Shown: one piece after another, positions 56,288 to 64,000 of the stretch | Position numbering within the stretch: the stretch's first letter is position 1 | Layout of the letters: every line of letters starts with the position of its first letter | Assembly (NCBI GenBank): GCA_945861965.1 | Contig: CAMAWM010000002.1 | Location: 1-64,000, forward strand | Direction: 5' to 3' | DNA: 64,000 bases | From: Chitinophaga pinensis | GTDB lineage: Bacteria; Bacteroidota; Bacteroidia; UKL13-3 | Program-made: the position numbers and the translations under genes | Notes under the pieces: generated by a model | What the model saw: the letters and a program-made list of their open reading frames with translations, nothing else | Databases searched by the model: none | What the model was told of the DNA's origin: nothing

Positions 56288-57466
56288 TTAAGCTTTGCTT
56301 CTTCTTTCAAGCTCATTTACTATCAATGAAAGCTCTCTGCTAGCTTGGCCTTTAACGCTTGTATTTTCAGCTGCTCGTCTGAACAAATAAGGTAAAACAG
56401 ATTTTACTGGCCCATAGGGTAAATATTTGGCTACATTAAATCCTGCATTGCTTAAGTTATAACTCAGATTATCCGACATCCCAAAAAGTTGCGAAAAGTA
56501 AATTCGTTTATCTGAGTTTTCAATATTGTTTTCTTGAATTAGTTTTACGAGCATTGAACTGCTTTCTTCATTATGTGTTCCGCAACAGAAACTAATTTTA
56601 TCAATATGTTTAATACAAAAATTTAATGCTTTGTTGAAATCAATATCGCAATTATTTTTATTTTTATGAATTGGATCTGTATAGTTTAAGTTTTTGGCTC
56701 GTTCGCGTTCTTTTTCCATATAAGCACCTCGAACTATTTTTAATCCTAAAAAGTAAGAATTTTGAGTTGCCTTTTCATAATTTTCATATAAAAAATTTAA
56801 CCTGTCGTGTCTGTATAATTGAATGGTGTTAAAAACAATTGCAAGTTCTTTGTTAAATTTCTGCATCATTTCATCTGCCAAGTCATCTACACAGTTTTGA
56901 ATCCAACTTTCTTCGGCATCTATAAAAATCCTAACATTGCTCTCATATGCAGCTTTGCAAATGGATTCAATTCTTGAGCGAACCTTTAAATATTCAGCAT
57001 TTTCATCATCACTCAATATTTTTCCTTCGTTTATTTTATTTAACAAATCAAATCTTGCCAGCCCAGTAACTTTAAAAACACAAAATGGAATTTTTGGGTT
57101 GTTTTTTGCCTTTATAATTGTAGTTAATATTTCATTTTTTGTTCGTTCAAAATCAAGTTCCTTTTCTTTGCCTTCTACTGAGTAATCTAATATTGTACCT
57201 ATTCCATATTCATGTAAATTTGAAATTGTTTTCTCACACTCTTCAATACTTTCACCACCACAAAATTGTTTGAAAACAGTCGCTTTAATCAATCCTTTTA
57301 CGGGCAAGTAAAACAGAAATGTAAAGTTTATAAGTGCTGGGCCGATTTTTACTAACCAATTTAATCCGATGGCTTTAAATAGCAAATAGGAATTTCTTAA
57401 GTCGCTGTTTGTTTTTGATTTAAATGCAACTTCGGTATTGCTAAAATTCAATGAATTATGCGCCAT
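56288..57466 (-). CDS. Proline dehydrogenase
   Basis: FAD enzyme that oxidises proline to pyrroline-5-carboxylate. 392 residues forming the PutA-type barrel, with LKIVRGAYMEKERE, CGTHNEES, YFSQLFGMSDNLSY and the C-terminal YLPYGPVKSVLPYLFRRAAEN substrate and flavin motifs. Monofunctional: no P5C dehydrogenase domain follows. Divergent from aroB across 126 bp. Confidence 0.93.
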   Translation of the reverse strand: MAHNSLNFSNTEVAFKSKTNSDLRNSYLLFKAIGLNWLVKIGPALINFTFLFYLPVKGLIKATVFKQFCGGESIEECEKTISNLHEYGIGTILDYSVEGKEKELDFERTKNEILTTIIKAKNNPKIPFCVFKVTGLARFDLLNKINEGKILSDDENAEYLKVRSRIESICKAAYESNVRIFIDAEESWIQNCVDDLADEMMQKFNKELAIVFNTIQLYRHDRLNFLYENYEKATQNSYFLGLKIVRGAYMEKERERAKNLNYTDPIHKNKNNCDIDFNKALNFCIKHIDKISFCCGTHNEESSSMLVKLIQENNIENSDKRIYFSQLFGMSDNLSYNLSNAGFNVAKYLPYGPVKSVLPYLFRRAAENTSVKGQASRELSLIVNELERRSKA

Positions 57467-57592
57467 TTATATGTATTTAAGATTTGTTTTTTAAATGATT
57501 AAAGCCAAATTTATTACTATATTTTAATAATTTAGCCGCACAAATATCTTAATTTCGCTGTGCAAAAAAAATGAGTAGGATTAAAACCTTTT

Positions 57593-58633
57593 ATGAATAA
57601 AATTATTTTTGGCGAAAACGTTTTTGATAGATTAAATAAAACAATAGCTAAAAACAGCTATTCGAAAGTTTTTGTGTTGTTAGATGAAAACACTAAAAGG
57701 CATTGTTTGCCAATACTTAAAAAGTATTTAACTGAATTTATTACAATAAAAATAAAAAGTGGAGAAGGGAATAAAAATATAGATACAGCAACTTTTATTT
57801 GGGAAACATTACATAAAAATTTTGCAGATAGACAAAGCGTTTTAATTAATTTAGGAGGAGGAGCTTTGTCAGACATTGGAGGATTTTGTGCTTCAACTTT
57901 TCTGCGAGGTATTGATTTTATTAATGTTCCAAGTACTTTGTTGTCAATGGTAGATGCTTCGATAGGTGCAAAACAAGGATTGAATTTGCAAAATTATAAA
58001 AACGTTATTGGCGTTTTTAATCATCCTAAATGCATTTTTGTTTATCCTGATTTTATTAAAACTTTAGCTGAATCCGAATTGAAAAATGGATTAGCCGAAA
58101 TAGTAAAACATGCTTTGATTGCCGATAAAAAATTATGGAATAAAATTTATAAAATTAAAAAATTTGATACCGATAATTTAAGCAAATTAATTCTGAGTTC
58201 AATTAGAATAAAGTCAAAAATTACAACAAAAGATCCTCATGAATTTGGTTTGCGAAAAGTTTTGAATTATGGCCATACCATTGCTCATGCGATAGAAACA
58301 TTTTCGATGAACAATGATGGAAATAACTTTTTGAAACATGGTGAGGCAGTTGCAATTGGGATTGTGTGCGAATCGTATATTTCACATAAAATAAATAAAT
58401 TTCCTCTAATCGATTTGAATTTAATTGTATCGTTTATTAAGAAACATTTCAAAAAATACCATTGTCGTTGGGACGAAATTCTTTTGATAAAAAATATGTC
58501 TCACGACAAAAAAAACAATTCTCGGAAAATTAATTTTACATTGTTGAATTCAATTGGGGATCCAATTGTTAACTGCAATTGTACTGATGAATTAATTTGT
58601 GAATCACTGAATTATTATAAAAATGCATTTTAA
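57593..58633 (+). CDS. aroB: 3-Dehydroquinate synthase
   Basis: Second step of the shikimate pathway. 346 residues with the NAD-binding GGGALSDIGGFCASTFLRG and zinc ligands in GLAEIVKHAL, LNYGHTIAHAIE and KHGEAVAIG. The usual GGKTG segment reads GAKQG here; the lysine is kept but Thr is Gln. Followed 5 bp later by aroA, which supports the assignment over other sugar-phosphate cyclases. Confidence 0.93.
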   Translation: MNKIIFGENVFDRLNKTIAKNSYSKVFVLLDENTKRHCLPILKKYLTEFITIKIKSGEGNKNIDTATFIWETLHKNFADRQSVLINLGGGALSDIGGFCASTFLRGIDFINVPSTLLSMVDASIGAKQGLNLQNYKNVIGVFNHPKCIFVYPDFIKTLAESELKNGLAEIVKHALIADKKLWNKIYKIKKFDTDNLSKLILSSIRIKSKITTKDPHEFGLRKVLNYGHTIAHAIETFSMNNDGNNFLKHGEAVAIGIVCESYISHKINKFPLIDLNLIVSFIKKHFKKYHCRWDEILLIKNMSHDKKNNSRKINFTLLNSIGDPIVNCNCTDELICESLNYYKNAF

Positions 58634-58638
58634 TTATA

Positions 58639-59904
58639 ATGAAAACGATTCGTTATAAACCTGTAGATTTTTCATCGCCTATTGAAATTAATTTATCTTC
58701 TTCAAAAAGCATAAGCAATCGAGCACTGCTCTTACAAGCACTTTCAAAACACAAATTTCCATTAAACAACATATCGGATGCTGACGATACAAAGTTAATG
58801 TTGGAAGCATTGTCGGGTGATTGTAAAACAATTAATTTAAAGAATGCTGGTACTTGCATGCGTTTTTTAACTGCGTATTTTTCATGTATTGAAAACAAGG
58901 AAATAATTTTGCAATGTGATGAACGAATGAAGCAAAGACCTATAAAAAATTTAGTTGATTCACTGAATGAATTAGGTGCTGAAATTATATATCTTGAAGA
59001 CGAAAATTTTCCGCCTCTAAAAATTATAGGCAAAAAACTTATAGGTAAAAATATTTCAATTAATGCTAGTCAAAGCAGTCAGTTTGTATCGGCTTTGATG
59101 CTTATTGCTCCTTTTATTGAAAATGGTTTGACGATTGATTTAGTGGATGAGATTTCATCTAAAAGTTATATTGAGATGACTGCAGATTTGATGAATAATT
59201 TAGGATTTGAAGTTTTATTTTCCGGATCAAAAATTTCAATTAAACAACAGAAAATAAATTCTACGATTGATCAAACAAATTCTTATTCAATTGAACCAGA
59301 TTGGAGCAGTGCAGCATTTTGGTTTCAAGTGGTTGCATTAAATTCAGACATTAAAATATTTCTAAAAAACTTATTTCATCAAAGTATTCAAGGTGACAAA
59401 ATAATTGAGAATTTAATGAAACGATTTTCAGTTCACTCATCAGAAATTATTTTTTATGGTACTAATGGAATTCTAATTGAAAATAAAAAAAGTATAAATT
59501 CTTTAAATGATATAAGTATAAATTTTACTTCAAATCCTGATTTAGTGCCTGTTTATGCTGTAACTTGTGCTGCATTGAATTTAAAAACGAATTTGATTGG
59601 ATTGAGAAATTTAAAAATTAAAGAAAGCGATCGACTTGTTGCAATAAACGAAGAGTTAAATAATCTGGGTTTTGAAACTCAAATTGTAAATGACGAATTG
59701 CAAATTAATAATACTTTACATCAGCGTTTCAACATGTCATCGAATCAGATAATGAATACTCGCAAGGATCATCGAATTGCAATGGCATTTGCGCCACTTG
59801 TATTTTTATTTGATGAAATTAAAATGAACGATACAGATGTAGTAATCAAATCTTATCCTGATTTTTGGTTAGAAGCAAAAAAAGTTGGGATTGAGTTGGT
59901 TTAA
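58639..59904 (+). CDS. aroA: EPSP synthase (3-phosphoshikimate 1-carboxyvinyltransferase)
   Basis: 421 residues, two-domain fold with the start SSSKSISNRALL, LKNAGTCMRFLTAYF, the KESDRL loop and DHRIAMAFAPL. The normally Ala-containing NAGTAMR motif reads NAGTCMR. It completes a tight aroB-aroA pair. Its TAA shares the TTAA at 59901-59904 with the stop of the convergent adaptor gene. Confidence 0.95.
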   Translation: MKTIRYKPVDFSSPIEINLSSSKSISNRALLLQALSKHKFPLNNISDADDTKLMLEALSGDCKTINLKNAGTCMRFLTAYFSCIENKEIILQCDERMKQRPIKNLVDSLNELGAEIIYLEDENFPPLKIIGKKLIGKNISINASQSSQFVSALMLIAPFIENGLTIDLVDEISSKSYIEMTADLMNNLGFEVLFSGSKISIKQQKINSTIDQTNSYSIEPDWSSAAFWFQVVALNSDIKIFLKNLFHQSIQGDKIIENLMKRFSVHSSEIIFYGTNGILIENKKSINSLNDISINFTSNPDLVPVYAVTCAALNLKTNLIGLRNLKIKESDRLVAINEELNNLGFETQIVNDELQINNTLHQRFNMSSNQIMNTRKDHRIAMAFAPLVFLFDEIKMNDTDVVIKSYPDFWLEAKKVGIELV

Positions 59905-61037
59905 TCTTCATCTATGTTTTTCAATTTCATTAACAAAGAATAACTGCCCTTCAGTACAATTGCATTTCCTGAAATTGATTTTACGTTTTCTGAAATTATT
60001 TCGGTGAAACCATTTTCTGAATTCCCGATTTTTATTTCAATCATTTCATAATTGTTGTTTGATTTTTGGATAAATAAAAATTGTTTATTTTCAAAAGTTA
60101 CAATTGCATCAGTAGGAATTGAGGACGCATTTTTACTATGCAATTCAATTTCTGCATTCATAAACATACCAGGAATTAAAGTCGCATCGTATTTTTCAAA
60201 ATGGCAATGGACATCAACGCTGTGGTCTTGAGTCAAGTCTTTTCCAAGTAAAATAATTTCGCAGTTATGCGTTATTTCAGGATTACTATTGTTATATGCA
60301 ATTAGTTTTTGTCCGATTAAAAGTTTGCTGATGTCTTTTTCAAAGATGGTAAGCGTTAAATGAATGTCGGAAGGGTTTACTAATTCAAAAAGCACATCGG
60401 TTGGCGTTGCATATTTTCCAATGTTCATTTTTACTTGCGATACAAAACCGTCAATGGGTGAAGTGATGTTGATGCTTTTTGAGATGGTGTTTTCATTTAA
60501 GTTGTCGGGGTTTATGCCTATCAATTTTAATTTCTCTGACAAAGATTTAATGAGAATTTTTTGTGAGAGATATTCGGTTTGTGCTGCTTGAAAAACTTTG
60601 TCGCTGCTGGCTTTGCTTTGGTTCAATTCTTTTTGGCGGTTGTATTCTGCTTCAATAGAAGTGAAGTGTGCTTTGGCTGTAAGGTAATCTTGTTGCAATT
60701 GAATGTATTGTTGGTCTTCCATTGTTGCAATTACTTCGCCTTTGCTGATGTGCATTCCTGCAAGAAGTTTTGTTGAACGCAAATAACCACCCATCGGCAC
60801 ACTAACTGAAACCATGTTTTGCGGTGGCACTTCAATTTTGCCGTTCACTTTTAAGAGTGAAGAAATATTTCGCAACTCAATTTTTCCTATTGCGATTTCA
60901 GAATTTTTGAGTTGTGCATCGGTGAGTTCAACGGTTGTTTCGCTTGATACTTCTTCCGTTGCTGTTGTTTCAGTTTTCTTGTTTCCACAAGATGTAAGAA
61001 TTGAAAATGCTATTGCTATGATGATATATTTTGTCAT
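59901..61037 (-). CDS. CusB-like RND efflux adaptor lipoprotein
   Basis: 378 residues with lipobox ILTSC (C17), then barrel and lipoyl halves (VPMGGYLRSTKLLAGMHISKGEVIATMEDQQY), a helical hairpin (about 110-165) and a beta-barrel domain. It follows the pump-channel fusion by 9 bp and completes a tripartite heavy-metal efflux system. The metal cannot be named; no CusF-like Met motif was seen at the N-terminus. Confidence 0.9.
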   Translation of the reverse strand: MTKYIIIAIAFSILTSCGNKKTETTATEEVSSETTVELTDAQLKNSEIAIGKIELRNISSLLKVNGKIEVPPQNMVSVSVPMGGYLRSTKLLAGMHISKGEVIATMEDQQYIQLQQDYLTAKAHFTSIEAEYNRQKELNQSKASSDKVFQAAQTEYLSQKILIKSLSEKLKLIGINPDNLNENTISKSINITSPIDGFVSQVKMNIGKYATPTDVLFELVNPSDIHLTLTIFEKDISKLLIGQKLIAYNNSNPEITHNCEIILLGKDLTQDHSVDVHCHFEKYDATLIPGMFMNAEIELHSKNASSIPTDAIVTFENKQFLFIQKSNNNYEMIEIKIGNSENGFTEIISENVKSISGNAIVLKGSYSLLMKLKNIDED

Positions 61038-61046
61038 GATTGAAAT

Positions 61047-64000
61047 TTATTTAGAAGTTAAGAAATTGAGTTGAATGATTGTTTGATTTAGTTTTTTGAC
61101 TGCTTCGGTGTAATTGCTTTGAATTGAAGTTGCGTTGTTGATTAGCATTGTCCATTCCAAATAATTGATGTCGCCATTTGCAAATTGTTGGTTGGCGGTT
61201 TTGGTAATGGTGTTTGCGTTTTGCAAAGCGTTATCTTCAAAATATTTTACGGTTTGCAGTTGCATTTGATAATTCCTGAGCGCTGTTTCATATTCTGTTT
61301 TCATTGTTTGCAAACTCAACTGATAGTTGTTTGCAGAAATCAACTCCAACATTTTCGAAGAATTAATTTTTCTTTTTTGCGAACCGAAAAACAAAGGCAC
61401 TCCTAAACCAAACTGCACTGAATTGAACCGATAACTTTTAGCATACAAAACATTGTCTGCTCCTGTGCCTTGTATGCTTTGGTTGTTGTAACCTAAAAAC
61501 AGGTTGGGAAATAGTTTTGATTTTTCCAACTGTGTATTCACCAACGAAATTTGTTTTTGTTGTTGCAAAACTTTTAGTTGCGGATGATTGCTTACGGCTG
61601 ATGTGTCCAAGATTGCTGTGAAAATCATTTTCGGATTTTCATTTGCAGGAATGAAAGCGGTTGTAGTGTTCAGCAACAATTGAAATTGCAGTTGCAAAAT
61701 TTCAATGTCGTTCTTCAACTGGTTTAGTTGAATAGAAATTTGTCCTCGTTGTGTTTCGGCTGTTGCTTTTTCTAAAACATTTGTTTCGCCTTTGGCGAAA
61801 CGCAAGTTTGCCTTTTCTAAAAACGAAGCATACACACTGTCGTTTTGCAGCAGTATTTTATGCTTTTGCTGCAAGTAAATCAGCAAGTAAAAAACTTCGC
61901 TGACTTGCTTTTTTAGTTCTGCTTCTTTTACTGCAATGTTTAGCACACTGCTTTTGTACTTTTCATTTTCCAGTGATTTTTGTTTTGCATAAACAGTCGG
62001 AAAACTTATTGATTGTGAAATTCCAAACTTGGTGTCGTTGTAAAACGAATTGATTTGTCCGTATTCGCCAGTGAGGTTTGTTTGCGGAATGTCAACGGCT
62101 GCGGCTTTTAGTTTCTTTTGATATTCTGCATTTAGGATTTCATTCTTTACCGACAAATTATTTTTCAATGCTGTATCAATTGCAGTTTGCAAATTGATTG
62201 GTGTTTGTCCGTCTGCATTTTGAAAAGAAAAAATTGTGAGCAATAAAATTGTTGCAATGATTGTTTGATTTCCATTTGCTGATTTCTTCTTTCCAATTTT
62301 TTCAAACAAAATATAGAGGATTGGCAAAACAAAAAGTGTAAGAAAGGTTGCTAATAAAAGTCCACCGATTACAACGGTTGCCAAAGGTCGTTGCACTTCT
62401 GCACCAGCACCGTGGCTTAATGCCATTGGTAAAAAACCAAGCGAAGCAACAAATGCAGTCATAAGAACTGGGCGCAAACGGTGTTTTGTTCCTTGCAAAA
62501 CAATTTCCTTTGTGTCGGTTTCGCCTTCTGCTTTTATGCGGTTAAATTCTGCAATCAATACAATTCCATTTAGCACGGCTACACCAAATAAAGCAATGAA
62601 ACCAATTCCTGCACTGATGCTGAAAGGCATTCCTCTCATGGAAAGAAATAAAATTCCACCAATGGCAGAAAGCGGAATGGCAGAATAGATAAGCAAACCT
62701 TGTTTGATAGAACCAAAAGCAAAATAGAGAAACAAGAAAATTAAAAGCAATGAAAGTGGAACGGCCAATGATAATCTTTTTTTCGCTGCTTCTAAGTTTT
62801 CAAATGCACCACCATAAGTAATGTAGTAGCCCGATGGAAGTTTTAAATCCTTCTCAATTTGTGTTTGCAAATCTTTTACAATGCTCTGCACATCTCTGCC
62901 TTTTATATTGAATCCAACAATAATTCTTCGCTTTGCATCATCTCTCTGAATTTGATTTACACTTTCTTCAATGGAAACATCGGCAACCTGATACAAAGGG
63001 ATTTGTGTTCCGTTGGGAGTTGGGATTAAAAGATTTTGCACATCTTCTAAAGTTTGTCGGTTTTCACCTGCAAGGCGAACCACCATATCAAAACGCTTTT
63101 CATCTTCAAACACAAGTCCACTGCTTTGCCCTGCGAATGCAGTGTTCACCACTTTATTGATGTCGGAAATATTTAAACCGTATTGAGCAATGATATTGCG
63201 TTTGTAATGAATAATGAGTTGGGGCAAACCGTCAATTGGTTCTACATAAATATTTTCTGCACCGTCAATTTTAGTTGCTACATCACCCAACAACTTTGAG
63301 TATTTTGAAAGTGTGTCAAAATTTTCACCAAAGATTTTACAAACAACATCTTGCTTTGCACCTGTCATCAATTCATTGAAACGCATTGCAACAGGATATT
63401 GAAAACTGTAAGTAACGCCTGGCACATCTTGCAATGCCTTACTCATTTTTTCAGAAAGTTCGTCCCACGAATTTGCCGAAGTCCATTCTGATTTATCTTT
63501 CAAAATAATCATCAAGTCGGCTGCTTCCATTGGCATTGGGTCGGTTGGAATTTCTCCGCTTCCAATTTTGCCAATTACTTTTTCTACTTCGGGAAATTTC
63601 TTTTTAAGAATGTGTGCAGCTTTCAAACAAGCATCGGTTGTTGTTGTGATGTTGCTTCCTGTAAGCACTCTTGTTTCTACTGCAAAATCTCCTTCGGGTA
63701 ATTCGGGAATAAATTCGCCACCTAATTTTGAGAAAACAAAAAATGAAACCAATAAAAGTGAAACCGAAATACCGATTACTGTTTTCGGGAAATTCAAAAC
63801 CTTCAATAAATATTTTTGATGAACATTGATAAAGAAGTCCATCATTCTATCACTGATATTTTTTTTGCGAGAAATATTTTTTGAAAGAAACAATGCACTC
63901 ATCATTGGAATGTATGTGAGTGAAAGAATGAATGCACCCAACAAAGCAAACGCTACTGTTTGAGCCATTGGCTTAAACATTTTTTCTTCAATTCCTTCCA
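61047..64000 (-). CDS. CusA-type RND pump fused to a TolC-like channel (5' end outside window)
   Basis: Open from before the window end; bases past the track's Met read GIEEK in frame, so the true start is outside. The first 580 visible residues are the C-terminal half of a heavy-metal RND pump (GGEFIPELPEGDFAVETRVLTG, GVAVLNGIVLIAEFNRIKAEG). After IGKKKSANG comes a hydrophobic segment (IIATILLLTIFSFQ) and then a TolC-like outer-membrane factor (INLQTAIDTALKNN, RFAKGETNVLEKATAE, ANQQFANGDINYLEW). Such CusA-CusC fusions are known in Bacteroidota. The cluster abuts aroA and looks acquired. Confidence 0.93.
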   Translation of the reverse strand, partial: EGIEEKMFKPMAQTVAFALLGAFILSLTYIPMMSALFLSKNISRKKNISDRMMDFFINVHQKYLLKVLNFPKTVIGISVSLLLVSFFVFSKLGGEFIPELPEGDFAVETRVLTGSNITTTTDACLKAAHILKKKFPEVEKVIGKIGSGEIPTDPMPMEAADLMIILKDKSEWTSANSWDELSEKMSKALQDVPGVTYSFQYPVAMRFNELMTGAKQDVVCKIFGENFDTLSKYSKLLGDVATKIDGAENIYVEPIDGLPQLIIHYKRNIIAQYGLNISDINKVVNTAFAGQSSGLVFEDEKRFDMVVRLAGENRQTLEDVQNLLIPTPNGTQIPLYQVADVSIEESVNQIQRDDAKRRIIVGFNIKGRDVQSIVKDLQTQIEKDLKLPSGYYITYGGAFENLEAAKKRLSLAVPLSLLLIFLFLYFAFGSIKQGLLIYSAIPLSAIGGILFLSMRGMPFSISAGIGFIALFGVAVLNGIVLIAEFNRIKAEGETDTKEIVLQGTKHRLRPVLMTAFVASLGFLPMALSHGAGAEVQRPLATVVIGGLLLATFLTLFVLPILYILFEKIGKKKSANGNQTIIATILLLTIFSFQNADGQTPINLQTAIDTALKNNLSVKNEILNAEYQKKLKAAAVDIPQTNLTGEYGQINSFYNDTKFGISQSISFPTVYAKQKSLENEKYKSSVLNIAVKEAELKKQVSEVFYLLIYLQQKHKILLQNDSVYASFLEKANLRFAKGETNVLEKATAETQRGQISIQLNQLKNDIEILQLQFQLLLNTTTAFIPANENPKMIFTAILDTSAVSNHPQLKVLQQQKQISLVNTQLEKSKLFPNLFLGYNNQSIQGTGADNVLYAKSYRFNSVQFGLGVPLFFGSQKRKINSSKMLELISANNYQLSLQTMKTEYETALRNYQMQLQTVKYFEDNALQNANTITKTANQQFANGDINYLEWTMLINNATSIQSNYTEAVKKLNQTIIQLNFLTSK

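Noticed and set aside
1-64000. CRISPR arrays, insertion sequences, prophage, integrons
   Set aside because: No regularly spaced repeats, transposase frames or phage genes were found by eye on either strand.

Overview
This is an AT-rich stretch of a Bacteroidota chromosome. Four things point to that phylum: type IX secretion (a PorZ-like protein and a subtilase with a C-terminal sorting domain), a serine-palmitoyltransferase-like enzyme, the LptE / TPR / SecG cluster with the tig-clpP-clpX operon, and promoters of the TTG-N19-TAnnTTTG type with no Shine-Dalgarno sequences. The order cannot be fixed from the sequence; a Chitinophagales or Sphingobacteriia-like lineage is a guess. Gene density is very high, no intergenic gap exceeds 300 bases, and I see no insertion sequence, prophage, CRISPR array or rRNA.

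Layout. 1-4 kb: 5' part of ileS, then xerD. 4-9 kb: a lipoprotein related to Omp28, a probably inactivated alpha/beta hydrolase, a sigma-54 response regulator, an esterase and a RidA-family protein. 9-16.6 kb: dnaN, secG, an acidic TPR protein, lptE, clpX, clpP, tig and a tRNA-Leu(UAG). 16.7-26.4 kb: a divergent pair (small membrane protein / M61 peptidase) that shares a 20-bp palindrome at both start codons, a Crp/Fnr regulator, a DUF5916 protein, DedA, an unknown exported protein, gmd-fcl for GDP-L-fucose, and serS. 26.5-36.8 kb: an unknown two-gene unit, cyclophilin, lpdA, rsgA, dtd, a universal stress protein, upp, a flavin-reductase-like protein, recO and porZ. 36.8-44.7 kb: an RND/MMPL exporter, a DUF6029 protein, an Omp28 lipoprotein with CPNCP, DUF1684, a coiled-coil membrane protein and lpxB. 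44.8-51.6 kb: cystathionine synthase/lyase, a TerB-like protein, a transaldolase-family aldolase, ccmC-ccmD-ccmE and a MacAB-like ABC exporter operon. 51.6-64 kb: a T9SS subtilase, thioredoxin, the palmitoyltransferase-like enzyme, proline dehydrogenase, aroB-aroA, and a CusB-like adaptor with a CusA pump fused to its TolC-type outer-membrane partner, cut by the window end.

Most genes are housekeeping (translation, proteostasis, envelope assembly, cofactor and amino-acid metabolism), and I do not see a clearly new multi-gene system. The best leads are: the palindromic divergent promoter with likely leaderless transcripts, a wider set of genes whose -7 element lies only 4-10 nt from the start codon, the hydrolase whose nucleophile serine is a glycine one base change away, a cysteine-less Omp28 relative next to a normal one, and convergent gene pairs whose stop codons nearly touch and often sit inside short hairpins.
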